Assembly: GCA_013396655.1 (NCBI GenBank)
Contig: WBMV01008405.1
Span: forward strand, 434,911-498,910
Direction of reading: 5' to 3'
Length of the DNA: 64,000 nt
From: Campylorhamphus procurvoides
Taxonomy: Eukaryota > Chordata > Aves > Passeriformes > Dendrocolaptidae
Under the pieces are notes generated by a model. The model saw only the letters and a list, made by a program, of their open reading frames with translations. It was not told the DNA's origin and did no database searches. This document shows, piece after piece, positions 1 through 13,700 of the stretch. Made by a program: the position numbers and the translations under genes. The first letter of the stretch is position 1; the number at the start of each line of letters is the position of its first letter.

Positions 1-3000
1 AAATCTTCCTGGTATTCATCAGGAACTGCAGGTTTCCAGAAATCCTGTATTGCCAAGCGCAGCCTGAACAAAATGAGGAAGAACTCCAGAGATTTGCTGT
101 GCTGTACTTCACCCTTGAACAAAAGTGAAGCTTAAAAAAGCTTTCAGAAATATTCATGCTTTTCAAATGCTTATATGGAGCTTTCACCTGCCCCTTGCTG
201 CTTAAACTGAAGATGAGGAGGGAGAAGCCTGCACTGTGATTATTCCTCCTGGCAAAAGGACCTGGATAAAATGTTCTTCACTGGAAGAACCCAGTGAAGG
301 GTCTGCCCTGATGCCACATATGTAGTTTGTCATTAACATACATTAACAGTGATTGAAAGTCTTATTTCTGTGATTGCACAGGGCTTTTAAAGTTTTGAAT
401 ATACAGATAAGTGTTTTCTCTGTTTCCTCTACAAGTGAACTTGCAAAACATTTGGCTCTGGCTGTTCCCCAGACTTGCCATGGGTGAGCTTTTCCTGAGC
501 CAGTGATGACAGAACGTGGTCCATTTTTTAAAATGGGGATTTGCAAATTCAAACACATTCACAAATCAAGTTCAGTCGGGAGATTCCTCACATTCCTGCC
601 CTGAATGGTCTCCAGACTCTGAAAAATACAACTGGTCTGCACTCCATATGAGCATGGTTTTTTAGTTCGCTCATGGGAATGCCAAATGATAATCACTGTC
701 AGCCAGTTTCACAAATGTCTACAAATTATTCTCAAAGACAGTCAATGCTGACAAGCTAGAAGGATTCTAATACAACTTATGCTACTTCTGATGTACAAAA
801 AGATGCAAAACGACCTTTCTTTTACAAACAATTTGACTGATAGGAGATATGCTTTTAAAATTTGACACTTCAGTTGGTGATGTTGCAAGATCTTCTGGAG
901 AACATGATCAGAGTTCAAAATGAACTTGGTCAGACAGAGAGATGAATAGACAATTTGTCACAGAGATGAATAGGTGAATAAACAAAAGGATGTTCAGTGT
1001 ACCAACTGTGATATTTAGGAAGGGAAATACAAATGCCAACTGGATGGTGTCAGCTAAGCAGCAGTATGGCAGAGGAAGATTTAGAGATCAGAGTGGAACG
1101 ACACTGTGTTTTAGTCAGCAACATGGTATTGCAAAAAATGGGAATGTCACCCTAGGCTGATGTTGAGTTTTAAATAATTTGGTAGTCGTAGAAGTTCTTT
1201 ACCACTAATTCTGTGATAAATGCCTCATTTAGGTCCGATAGCCATTTATCCCTTGCATAGCTGCTCCACTTATTTTTACAAAGCTAACCCATTCATTATG
1301 GCTAGCTCTGAGTAAAGTGAAGCATTCAGCTAGGAAGGTTGGCTTATGGTAGTCCGCTTAAAGATATCGTCAAATTTGTTTTGAATTATTTGATACAGGT
1401 TCAGTGCAAGAACTCATAAAGCCCAGGTATAGCAAGGAGTGCTTTAACCCCTTGAACTTGCTCTATGAGAATGAATTGCCCAGGGGAGACAGACAAGGTG
1501 CTGCAGAGAACATCCAGGGAGTCCTCTTAGGACTCTTGTAGTCTGGAGGAGTCCAAGGAAACCCACCCAGGCTAAGGTAATTTTTTTGTGGCTGCATCTG
1601 TTCAGTCTGATATAGACTGATGAATACATGATTTGCATGTTGAATTAATCTGAGTTCTGCACTTTTTTAACAGCAGTGTGAACGAGCTATGAATGGTCTT
1701 GCACATAATCTCTGATTTTCCTTTTCCTTAAAGCACAAGAAATAAAGACAACTTCCTTTGTTTCCCAGGGCGTTCCTTATCTGTACGTAAGTCTTTAGCT
1801 GGTATGCACTGAAACAGAAAAAGCTGCTTCCCTGTGTACAGTGCATTGCACAGATTTGCCAACAGTTTAGCTATTCATTTTAGCTTCTCCAAGCTTGGTA
1901 TAATTCTTTGCAAATTTAAGGTGGATTTTGGTAGAGGAAGAACAGCCTGTATGATGAAAGAGTGGGATGAGTTTAACTGGGCAATCTGTGATCCCTCTCC
2001 GCACTAACCTCATCCTTTAGGAGTTTCACAGAGTTCTTTTAGGCATAATCTAGTAATATTTAGTCCTGACTCATCAAAGGAGGGCTGGGCTAGATTACAG
2101 CTCTGAAATCCCTCATGACCTTTAATTTCTATGACTTTTTCATTTCTTTCTCTCACAAGAATCATATATGTCTTCCAACTCCTTGTAGATTTCTGCACAG
2201 TGAAAAATGTTTCCTTTGCTACGCTGAGTGTGTCACCAAAATGAAGGAAAGGCTGGAGAAGCAGGTTAGCTGAATGGAGCACTCAGAATCTAGTAGCTAC
2301 TACATCTTGTCTGTCTGCAGACACCCTCTGTGCTGCAGCCTCTGCTCACAGCTTTGCTTGCAGAGATAAGATGGTCTTATCTGGAAATATCTCTGTACTT
2401 GAAGCTTCTAAGCAGAGCAGATGTACACACCTCCTCATACTGTAAAGTAACCTGTAAGGTTGGACTATCTGGTCTCATAAACCAGAATCTGTCACCAACA
2501 ATCTGCTTTTTGAAGTTGCTGCAGGGATTAACTGTAGAGTGGTGTCTCCCTCTGAAGATAAGATCTGAGACTGGACTTTCTCTGCAGCTGTAGCTAAACG
2601 TGCCTGGCAATACTTTTTTTCCCCCCTCTCTCTCATACAAACACATACATGGCTAAACAAACCATGAGAAAACAAGCGGAAATAATTAGTATAAAACAAC
2701 CCAATATAAAATCTGTATCAACAGCCTCAGCCACTGCAAAGCTTTAAAAGCGTTTCTGACTGACTTAGCTGACAAACCCCCATCACTCCAAATCTTGTTC
2801 CTGTTGTTTGTGCCTTAGTAACCGGGAAGATGACTCCCAGAGAGACTATTGCTCTTGTTTTTCCAACCACTAGCACACAAATCACACAGACCTACAGCAC
2901 TTCTGCTCTAAACCATCGCCTAAAGTCAGGAACAGAACACAGTGAGCAGTCCCTGAGGAAGGACAGAGGCAGCTGTGGGCAGTTCTTGGGATATTTTGGG

Positions 3001-6000
3001 TTCACAGGCAGTTCCAGCACAGATATTCTGCCTGGACTGTGGCACGTGGGTGTCAGAAAGCCTGTGCTGCGTGGGGGGCTGTGGGGTCACCCCATACCCA
3101 GCTGTGGGGCTGAGGGAGCCAAGCTGGCATCCCCACTCTGTCCTTGAGCCCCATCTCACAATGGAGCTGCAAACCCTTCCAGGAGCTGCTCTCATTTCCT
3201 GCCTCCAAGCCATTCACAGGGTTTCCCAGGCTTGCCAAGGTATTAAGAGGTGTGTCTTGTGGCTTTTCTTCCTTACAAAAGAAGTGTGAGATTTCTCTGA
3301 CCTTTGGAGAAAATTATGGCTTCTCTCCACAGTGTGTAACTAGTTGGAATATTCTTAGGGTTTGTCTTTTGGATTGATCTCCCCAAGATCAATCAAATCT
3401 CTCAAATTCAGTCTTTCCAGTCTGCAAGATTACTGGCCAATTAATTCTTGAGCACTTTATTATTGCACTCATCTGAGCTAAATAGCTACGGAAAATTCTC
3501 TTCATATTTTGGATTAATGGCAAATACTTTTTCCTTATACTCTGGAATAAACATGCATTATCCCTAGAACTGAGATTTCTCATATTTTACCCAAGTGAAA
3601 GTTTAATATTTATTGAAATCCTCTGTTGATTAAAAGCTCTGAATAGTGTATCCAGAAGACTAATCGATATTTTAAATGCACTCAGACATATTTGCTGCTT
3701 ACTGGTTACACAGAGAAATAATGAACTTGCTATATGAAAAGGTAAAATTCATGAATAATTCATAGACACGTTAATTTATTCAGTTTTGCCTTTTAAATTG
3801 ATTTGGCAATTATTCTTGTACTGCACATCATTTACAAATGCTTAGATATAAATATTTACAGTTGCAAATTTGCGGTCAAATCATTTCTATTCTCTGATTG
3901 AATGGCTTCTGTAGCACACCAAGCAGGGCAAATTGTGAATTTTACTGTTAAGTACGGAGCTCGAGAGTGTGGGTGCTGAAACGATCAAGTAAAGTGGATA
4001 CATATTGACTGTAAATATGGTCCAACTAATGTATTTCAAATATGAATAAATATTTGCAGCCAGGTTTTTCCTCATTACTTTTTGCAGTAAGAACAAGGGG
4101 TAGATCCCAAGTGTTGTGCTGCTATGAACAACAAAGACCGATGCCCTTTGGCACTGGTAATTTTATTGTTAATTCAGCTCTTCTCTCTTTTTCCTTTGCT
4201 TGCAAATTTTTTTTCCCTGTTGATTGTGTTTTACATCTTTCAAGGATGACTGCAACATTCGGGAAAATGAGAATTCTCTCTAAATGGGGATGATTTAACC
4301 CCACAGTGAAGCTATGTAGAGATAGGATCCAGAAGCAGAACATTACGGATCTGTGAGGAAATGGATGGTCTGAGTGAAGGGGCTAATTCACAGTGGGTTA
4401 TTTCAGCCAAAGGAAACTTACCTCCTAAGCTCTCCTTGTACTTATTGGAGAAGGAGAGACTTCTCTAAGGATGATTCAGAACAGGAGCCTAATTTTAAGT
4501 AGTCTGAATCACTCTGCTAGTCTGCTTATTTTGAACCACGCAGTTTATCTTCCCTTCATGTCCTACTTGTTCCCCTGATTGATGAGTAAGGATTTATGCA
4601 AAATGAATGAATTTCACCTTTTCTGAATAAAACATAGGATTGTAATTATTTAGATAGCTTGATTTGAGACTAAAGAACTAGTGTATTATTACATTGCGGT
4701 GTATTTTGTTATATATTTCTCTCTCTGAACAGTTAGAACCTTAAAAAATTCCAGCTTTAAGCATTTAAGCCCTTTAATACATTGCAATAATTCAAAGTCA
4801 CTTAATGTGATTTTCAGTTTTCTTGAAGCACTCCAGAAAATTATTTTTCCAAAGTTCCTTCACTTTGAAATGCTTCCACAAAAGCACTTGAGGCTGAAAG
4901 TAAAGTTAATCCATTTGCAGATAGCAAGTTCAGAAAAGAACAAAACCTATGAACTACAAAGAGTCTGTTCTAAAGAAATAAAGATGAACGTATTCGCATT
5001 TGAAACATTCCTAAAGTAAAAATAGGTATTTCATTGTAAACATATTTGAGAAAAGACAGTGGGTGCTTCAGCTGGTCTTAAGGCCAGGCTGGTGGTAGCC
5101 TTGGGACTCCTGTGTAAGAATGTAAGGGATGCTCAAAGGAAATTTTTCTCGTTGTGTGCAGCTCATGAAAGGGTGTGAAACCATGTTCAAACTTTTGGTC
5201 GCTATTCCTGGGATGAAGTGCTGGTGCTCAGAGCAGACCTTCATGAGCACAGCAAAACCAGATGCTGAGGGTGCTGCACTCAGGTCTTCACTGCTGCTCT
5301 CAGGGAAGCAGCGTCACAGGGCTGCAGGAGCATCTCATGTTGAGTAAGTTCTGGGTCAATGTGCTGACCTGCAGCTGGCGCTCAGGAAGGAAACTCCTGA
5401 CTAGCAACCTACACAGGGCATGTTCTAAGTGTTGTCCACAGCCTTGCTCTTCCTGGTGAACAATCTCTGTTTCTGTCTGGCACTGGGATGCACAGTGCTG
5501 TAGACAGATTCTTCCAGCACATCAGTGTCCTAGGACAGCCAGTGCTAATGCTTGTGAATTGAAATTCAGTGAGTGACAAATGCTTTTACTGGTAATGTCA
5601 TCTGTGTATGGTGTCCTCCAACAGGACACTCAGGATGGATGTCCCACTCAGGACATCCAGCTGCCAGAGGCTGCTCCACAGAAACCTTCTGTCCCAGACA
5701 CCCACTGGTGGTCCCACATCCAACACTATGGCCTGCTTATATCTGATGGCTCTTTTCCTGTGCCTTTGTCACCTCTGTACTCTCCAGGGGCTTAGTAAGA
5801 CCTCCAAGCATTCCCACAAATGATTTATTATGCAGAGACTGTTTTTAATATGATTTCCATCATGCTCAAGGTCTATATGGGGTGTTGTCCAGGTCAGAAA
5901 TGCCATAGCAGGGGAGTGAGCTCCTTAGGGCTCTGCCAGGTGCCTATAGCATGTGTGTGCTCCACTTGACTCACAAACATGAACTGAGAAGATGAGAGGC

Positions 6001-9000
6001 CAGAGGGGCATTGCACAGAGGTGCTGGTGAGTAGAGTAATGGTATAAAGGATGCTTGAACTTGGCTTCCTGCTCGTGTTGTGGGGCAGTGTGCCTGTGGT
6101 TAACTCTTCCTGTCATGGGTGAAGAGACAGAAATGATATTTGCTTTTTAGTGCAGTGCTAAAACACTTGCGTAGTCTGTTCACATTTTTATCTGAAAAGC
6201 AAGAACAAAATTCTGCTGTCAGTAAAATGAATTGTCAGAACAACTGCATGTACTGAGTTTAATTTCATTTAATATTTAATGACTAGCTAGCTTTTCTTGG
6301 GATAATGATTTCACAAGAAGCAAAAGATCAGAGTAGACCTCCTGCTAGTGCAGCACAGCTACAGCAGGAACTGCAGAACTGCAGGGTCAATACAGATCCT
6401 GCCATCTGTAGTCATCACGGGCAGCACTCCACTCCTTGAGGGTCTGCACTTGGGTCAATAGGACTCTATAGAGGAAAGGACACAATCAGTGTGCATTGAG
6501 GAACAGAATTTGACCCTAACTGCAAAATTCTCCCTCCCTTGGAAAGAATAAACTGGGCATAGTTTAGGGCAACCCTTTCTGCCTTCTGCTTTCTTTGAGA
6601 CACGGGTGTGATGGCTCCTCCCTCCTTGCTCATCCATGTCATGGGGTTGTTATTTCATATAAAGAAGACTTTCATACAGTAATTTCCACAACATATTAGG
6701 AACAGCAATCTGCCTACATTTCTGCATGGCAAACAATGCTAGAAACACTCAATCATCAAATAGTATCTCTATGGTTTTGACATCAGTGTCAAAAGTAATG
6801 TTTTTTACACTCAGCAGGTTAGCAGCTGTAGGTGTTGGTGGTCCACACAGCAGAATAGGTGCTGATTTGTTTTCTCACAGTTGTGTTGGCTCTGCAGTGC
6901 TAACAGTCTTGTTAGTTCTTGTCTTTGGCATCCTCAGATACATTTCTCTGAATTTCGAGAGTTAGTAGAACCATTAGGTACAAGGCAGGAACAAGAAAAC
7001 CCACAGCATATGCTCAGTCTGCAGGCAAGTGGTACTCCCTGTGCTAACCCTGATCCATGTGTGTAAAGATGGTCTGGGAAGTTAATTATGACAGGCAAAA
7101 AAAAAAAAAAGAGACAGGACTGTAGGAATTTGCTCCAAATGACAGCAAATGCAGTTGGCAGGATGACTGAAACTCAGTCCCTGAAGAATCCCTCTAGGAT
7201 ATGTAGCTTTCCTGATACAAAATGAGTGGGCTTATTAGTGGAATTCTGCGACTTACAGTAATTTTCTACCCATAGCCAGACTAACACCTGTAATTCTTCC
7301 TCTTTCTAGTTTTTTCTGCCATTGGATAGAGACCAGCTCCATAGTTCAATTTGTTTATTTGTTGGGGGTTTTTTTCTAGTGTCAGATGAACCAGCTGATA
7401 GTGTCATCACCACCTTGTGAACCCACAGATAAATTCCCAGGCTGTTAGCGAAAGCACTGCCTGATACCTGTCATCTCCCTCCTCCCCAGACTCTCAGGAT
7501 GGCTCGAGGCTCTTTTTTACTTTAATGTTTTTGATTTTTTTACTGTACTGCACCCTGTGCTTAATTTTCCTTCTTACTCTGCAGCTTCTCCTCACCAGCC
7601 TGCACCGTTACGTGGGTTTATTCCACTTTCAGATCCCACAGCTTGCCATGCGGGAGGCGCAGTGAGAAGCAATGGCACAGATTTTAGAGGATCTGGCTAA
7701 TTTCTCTCCTGGCTGGCATTAAGGAACAGATAACTGAAGATTTGTACCTGTTCATTTGAAATAAATCCCCAAAGATTTGTGAAGACAGAGGGAAGATGGT
7801 TTTCAGGCATGGCCCACCAGATGCCAACAGGGGGAGTTTCAGCTCTGTCTCAGATTTAGGCCTCTGACAGTCTCCTCTCCTTTAGTGATATTGATCATGA
7901 GGGATAAAAGTTATTTATTTTCCCACATTTCAATAACATTTCTTAACGCCTCTTTCCTTTAAAGAAACACATCCACAACGCTTCTATAGATTGAAAATGA
8001 AGGCACAGTTCGTATCTCTTGTTAAAATCCTTTTAGAAAGAGACCAATGATGGAATGGTTCTACACCTTGCTTTGTTAGAGTGACTGAAAACTAATTTGC
8101 TTCTGAGATGAATAAAGACCAGATTTTAGAAAGCCCTCTCCATTTCTCCCTCCTCCCTGAAAGCCTTGATGACTGAGGCACAGTTGACTTTTCTTGCTCA
8201 TTTTCTATAAACTAAGATTTGAACGGTAAGATTTTAGAAAACCAAAAATCTGCCTGTGGCCTATCAGTTTCAATCAATTAATTCATAGCCCGACAGAAAA
8301 CAAATGGAGAAAAATGATGTCTCTTTGATATGTTTGTTTGTTGGTTTGTTTAAGGGGGGAGTAAATGGGGAAGGACTTCAGTTGTGAAGAGGCAAGACAA
8401 CATCTTAGGGAAACGAAGTTCAGTCCTTAGAAGGGGGGTGTGAGCCATGCTTGTGTAGGAATCAATGGAGAAAGGCTTTTTGGAGAGACATTTTGTCTCT
8501 TTATAAACAGGAGAGATTATGTCTGTGCAACGCTGCAGTCAGCTCTGCCAGGTCCCAGAAAAAATTGCTATTTCTTCTCTTTTCACAAAATTTCTCATTT
8601 CTTTCTTATGTGAAAAATTGTTTCAGAAATTGTCTTCAAAGAAGAAGGACTGTGTATCTTTTGTAACAGAAGATTTCCAGTTGCTACTGAAGAGGGTACC
8701 TTCTGTATAATGAGCCTCTAGGGTTCACTCAAGTTGCATTTCTAGCATTTTTTGCAACCATCCAGACCAGACTTCAGCTTCTGAATTTGCTTGATTTTTG
8801 GGTGTGAAAACATGAACAGAACAAATCCAAAGCTCTTCAGGAGAAAACTGAAATGTCCTGAGTCATCCGATGAGAGTTAACACTCACTCCACTTTTCAAA
8901 GTCTTTTTACCTCTGGCTCTGAGCTTAAAAACTACAGCTACTTTCAACTATGATGTCTCAGCTGACAGGGTTTAGGGTCCAGGTGGAAGAAATTGCCCTT

Positions 9001-9540
9001 AGGCAGACTTTGGGGAATGCTGGAAAATGGATTTTTTCCCTAGTTTCTGGAAGGCACATTTTTAAGGGATCAAAAATTTTTCATCTTCCACTTGGCATCT
9101 GCAATTTGAATTCACAAGCTTTGTCTTTCTCTCCATACCCACGCACAGGGAAGCCATGCTCTGTGTAATACACAAAAACATATATGTACAAATGTATAAA
9201 TTTATATATATGAATTGTAATTGCCTACTTCTGAAGTCCAAATTAAAATTCATATCTACAACCGTGATGCTCATCATTTCACTCAGTCCAGTTTTGCAGT
9301 GAGTTAAAAACCTTTTTAATTAGTAGCTATCAGCAATCCAGTGAGTAGGTTGCTTGAGTAGAGAAGGTTAATTCTGTATCTGGGGGGGAAGGGAGACAAT
9401 TTGCCACTGTAGGAATTAGGACATTTTTCTTGATTTGATGAAATTATGTTGGAGAGAAATCCGCTGTGTCTTGATATTGACATAATTACGTTGCATATGC
9501 TGAAACATCCCTCTGTAAAGGGCTGATCCTGCGCATTTGC
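1..9540. other. Non-genic stretch, no recognised repeat family
   Basis: I see no gene here. Open frames on both strands are short (at most 105 codons, at 2830-3147), overlap each other in several frames and match no protein family I know. A small GC-richer patch at about 2930-3250 accounts for the longest of them. Low-complexity content is minor: a run of 14 A at 7097-7110 with no polyadenylation hexamer just upstream, and short AT-rich tracts near 9180-9215. No CR1 tail, tRNA promoter boxes or LTR ends were recognised. Old, heavily diverged repeats could be missed by eye. Confidence 0.7.
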
Positions 9541-10560
9541 CAAAGGGCAAGGATGGCCTGGTGCGGCTTGCCGAGATCCTTTGTCTATTCCCCTGCCAGC
9601 AGCCCAGCCAAAGGGGTGAATGGTTCCAGGGGTATTAGGAGGGATGCCAGGATCAGCCAGGGCTGGCAGGTTTTACTGGGACAGTTGCGATATTGCGGTA
9701 ATACATCTGTCTGGGCATGGCTCTTGGGTAAGAAATGGAGAGTAAAAGTAATTCCCAAGGATACTGAAGTAGGTCATCTCCATCCCTGACTGTGACCCAA
9801 ATATCTCCCCTGAGAATGAAGCCTCATTTCACACCCTGGCCAAACTGTGTGAAGACAGGGATGGAATCCATTGCATTTCTCCTGTGTGTGAACTTCTGGT
9901 TAAAGCCCAGGCTGGTTTTCAGACCACTGGCAGAGAGTGAAAGAGAGGAAAGGCATGTGGATGTATGGAGGGTGTTTAGATCAAGAAATGAGAGAGGCTG
10001 TGTCACGGGATTAGGGCAGCTATGCAAGCTTGCACAGGTATTTCCACTCACGCTGTCCTCACACCTTCTCCGAGGGAAGATTTTTGTCCCGAGCACAAGG
10101 ACTGTTTGTACACTGTGGGATACATTGCAATGCACCACACAGGCAGGGCTTCTGGCCACACATCTGCCTGCGTGGACACGCCAGCTTGCACCGTGCCAGT
10201 GCGTACCCTGCATTCCTGGAGGAGGAAACACGGGCACACACGGGCAGGGAAGGGAAGGAGTACACTGGTTGGGATAACTCTGAAACCAGGTCCCCGTGGT
10301 GCACAGCCAGAGACCATGCTGGGGGGTCAGTGCTGGGAATGCATCCATGCCCAGCTGGGCTTAGAGGCAGCGCTCTTAAGGTTGTACAAATGAGTATCCC
10401 AAGGGTGAATTCTGTAATGCTGGGATCTGGTGTGTTCAGGAGGAGTACAGAATGCTACAGCTGCAGTAAGGACATGGGATACACTTCCTGTGCCTTTGAC
10501 CATGAGGACAAAAATGTCTGTGTCACACCACAAAACACTACATAAGGCACTAAGGATCGT
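9541..10560. other. GC-richer patch with overlapping open frames, probably non-coding
   Basis: This kilobase is clearly richer in G and C than its surroundings. It holds four long open frames at once: plus 9792-10277 (161 codons), minus 9824-10348 (174 codons), plus 10022-10393 (123 codons) and plus 10030-10545 (171 codons). Several simultaneously open frames on both strands point to stop-codon depletion by composition rather than one selected frame. The predicted peptides are rich in His, Cys, Arg and Pro, show no domain I recognise, and lack a signal peptide or membrane segment. I see no convincing exon borders. It could be an old GC-rich repeat or a non-coding exon. A SINE inserted about 80 bp to its right. 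Confidence 0.5.
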
Positions 10561-10642
10561 GATGGTGTTTTAAACAAGATAACCCAGCCCCTGGGTGGAT
10601 AGGCTGTTGTGTACACCGTATGCACAACTAGTTTGCACACAT

Positions 10643-10779
10643 TTCACAGAATATTCTGTGGTGTAAGGGACCCACAAGGATCATCAAGTCCAACTCTTAG
10701 GCGAATGGCCTGTACAGGGTTCAAACCCACAAACTTCAGTGTTACCAGCAACATGTTCTAATCATCTGAACTAATGTCA
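10643..10779 (-). mobile_element. TguSINE1-type SINE, tRNA-Ile-like head and CR1 tail
   Basis: Read on the minus strand, the segment starts near 10779 with a sequence that follows tRNA-Ile through the A-box region. It continues to a B-box-like motif (minus of 10717-10727, GGTTTGAACCC) and the tRNA 3' end near 10707. From about 10700 down to 10643 it becomes a CR1 3' end: the segment resembling 'ggacttgatgatccttgtggg', then the terminal ATTCTGTG motif. A tRNA-Ile-derived head joined to a CR1-X-like tail is the known structure of the passerine SINE TguSINE1, mobilised by CR1 enzymes. The head has drifted from a tRNA and is not expected to be a functional tRNA. No clear target-site duplication is visible, as is usual for CR1-mobilised elements. 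Family assignment is from memory of the consensus. Confidence 0.82.
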
Positions 10780-13700
10780 GGGTCTTGTGTATCACAAAAT
10801 CAGAAGCTTTATGAAAGAGTAAGTAGGAAAACTTGTATGGAGATGGACATTTGAGATAAGTATATTAAAAACTTTTTACTGGTAAAAGAAACATCAATAC
10901 AAAGTGGTTTATATCTCTATCTATGACTTCCAGTCAGGCTTACATGGACAGTAAATAAAACAGTGTGCTTTTTTGGAGTAAGGCCAAGATACTGTGAAGG
11001 ATCATGTATCTTTTAGTCAAAAGTGATATAAGATCATGCTGCCTCTAAAGAGAAAAGGAATGACTACAGGAAGAATTGTTGCTTCTGAGAGCTGTGTGTT
11101 TAAAGCACCAAATCCCATGAAACACTGCCAGGAATGAGAGAGGAATGAGAGGCAATGCTTTAGAACAAAACAAAACAACAAAATAGGAAGCAAGTAAGAG
11201 TTGTGTCTACCATGTGCCTAAGAACAATAGCTCTGAGTTCAAACCTGCTGGACTCAGTTGGGAATGCTGTGGTTTAGCTATCCCAACTGAGCTGAACTGG
11301 AATGTTCTTTTTGTCTTTCAACAAGCCTGTAAAAGCTGGCAGAGATCTGATCAGCTGCTCACGCCCTACTGAAAAGCCCAAGGGGTTCAGCTCTTATATC
11401 TCATTTGTGACCCAGCAGAAAAATTAAGGGTCAAGCAGCTTAGCTGGCATATGTGTTTGAGAGGTACGTGGAAGAAGATGGGTTTTTTTCTGCATGGAAG
11501 AAAAATGTATGTTGTCTCAGAAAGATGTGTCCTCATGAACCCTTCTGAAGCAGGGACTTGGTGTGTGAATAAGAATGTGAACAGTAGTTTGGGCAATTAT
11601 TTCATTCTTGTGATGTTACACATACTAGTTTAGCTCTTTGTCCAAGGGCCTGTGTCCAAATCGATTTAGGTCTGTCTAAAGTCAGAGCTATCATGGTTCA
11701 GTCCTGCACTTTGCCTCCTCTTCCCTTGCCAGCACTGATATTTTCATGATCTTATCATGAGCCACTTCAGGGAACTAAACTTCTTGAAGACTTCAGCTTC
11801 TCCCTGCAGAGTTACTTTTCACCTGGTTTAACTCCCTGAACCGGCTCATGGCAGGGTCCTAGTAAGGCCTGGTACTGACATGCAACAACTGGCTGGGATT
11901 TGTGGTTGGGGTGAGAAGAAAATGACAGGACTTGAATTCATCCAGCTCTTGGGGAACCACAGGTTAGAGGAGTTTACCCTTCCTCTTGCTCCACTGCATC
12001 CACCTGTAGACCTTCAGTGCCTTATTGTGTGTTATATCCAAGTTTATCTGAGTATGGACCCTTTAACTGGGCTTTGCACTCAGCAGCATAATGTATCCAT
12101 TTGCATTTGTGAAATGCTGTAGGTTCCCAGCTTGGAAGGCTTATATCCCACCATCCTGATGTCTTCCTTTCAGGTCAAGGCAGCAAGGGCATATAAAGAG
12201 GTACAAAGAATCCCTGCCATGGAGCTGGGATGATCCTGGCTTAATCTGGGCATATCCTGGGAGGGGAAATGAAGCTGGTGTCAGTGTCTTGGCCTCATCC
12301 TATGGTGATTGGTCCTGAGAAGAGAAGATCTCACTGTTCCCAAACTCGTGGGTCTTATTCTATGCCCTCCCCTTGGCTGTTTTGTAACCCAATGTGCACT
12401 ACACGTTCAGTGTAGTGTTGGTGAAGGTAAGGCTGACAGAGGCATGGAGAATTTGACTGCTCGTGCTAAAAGTGCTTGTGGTGAATCTTAACAGCATCAC
12501 TCATCCTCTGGGCATGGGTGGGCTGTGCAGTCATGTCCATTTAATGTTAAGGAGATAGCTATGTATGAAAAGAAATACAGCTGGTAATGATTTGGTCCTG
12601 TCTTCTCCTTTAAGAGGTCCAGAAGTATCAATAGAAATGTGCACTTTGGTATAATGAGTAGGAAGCAAGGCTTCAGAGCATGGTCTCAAAGAGTGCCCCC
12701 TGGGAACTTGCCTTATCAAACAATGACAAGTCCTTCAGTTCAAAGAAAGTCAAAGTATCTTCAAAATTTGGCATGTAAGTAATAGTTGTAGTTGCTGCAG
12801 AGATATTGAGCAATTGTAACTGAGTGTGAGAAGTGGCTTGTGAAATTGTGAAAGGTGGGGAGAAGTCCCAACATACAATTCTCTTGTAAGTGTGGGTTCC
12901 ACATTTTGTGAAGATCTGGGAGCCTGACTGTAATTTCACCTTTCCTGACAGTTTGACTTTTGTTTCCATTTGCCAGCCACTGTCATTATTTTATGCTTCC
13001 ATCTCTTATCTATTTGCCTTAGCAATGGCTGTTAACTCTAGCCCAGCCTATGTGTTTTACCTACTAAGGTTTCAGATGGAGGGACCTGACCTTCTTTCCT
13101 TGATGTCCTCAGTGTTCTTTGTTTCCGGGTATGGAATGAAATATTATTTTTTTCCTCCCAGAATGAGGCTGTAGTTACCTGAGGGTTGAAAAAATGAACA
13201 TTGTAATTCAAGGTAATAGCACATAGCAGTGAAGAATGCAAATGGTGCTTTTCACTTAGCCTGCTTTCTTACATTCCCTCTTTTTCACCAGGAGCAGACA
13301 AATGACTATTCCAATAATTAAAAGGAATACACCTGGAGAATTAGCTGCATAATGAATGCCCCAGAAGTTGAAACTTCAGCTGTCAGATTGTGCTTTCAGT
13401 CCCCATAGGCCTAAAATGCAAAAACCAAATTCCAGTTTAGAGCTGCTGCTTTCAGATAGTAGCAGGAGGTCTGGTATCAGTGCCATTTAAAGAACATATT
13501 ATTCTTATATTAATTACCCTTTTTTTTCCAGTGCATGCTTCAAAGTGACACTTAACAGGAGGAAGAATAGGGCAGAAATAAATGCTGAAATGTGATAACA
13601 TGCAGTTTATGTGGCTTATCCGTGGTCAGAAGTGGAAGCAATGATATGATAAGGGTTTTGAGTTCTAACATACCTGAAAAGAGGAGAGAATAATATCCAC

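Noticed and set aside
7097..7110. A14 run as a retrocopy tail
   Set aside because: No AATAAA-type signal upstream and no coding remnant nearby.
9792..10545. Long plus and minus frames (161-174 codons) as protein-coding genes
   Set aside because: Several frames are open on both strands over the same bases, no domain is recognisable, and the lengths fit chance in GC-richer DNA.
10707..10779. Functional tRNA-Ile gene
   Set aside because: The tRNA-like part has many substitutions and is fused directly to a CR1 tail, so it is a SINE head.
12160..12215. Micro-exon-like pattern (pyrimidine tract, CAG, short segment, GAGGTAC)
   Set aside because: Such patterns are very common by chance and there is no supporting frame or neighbour.
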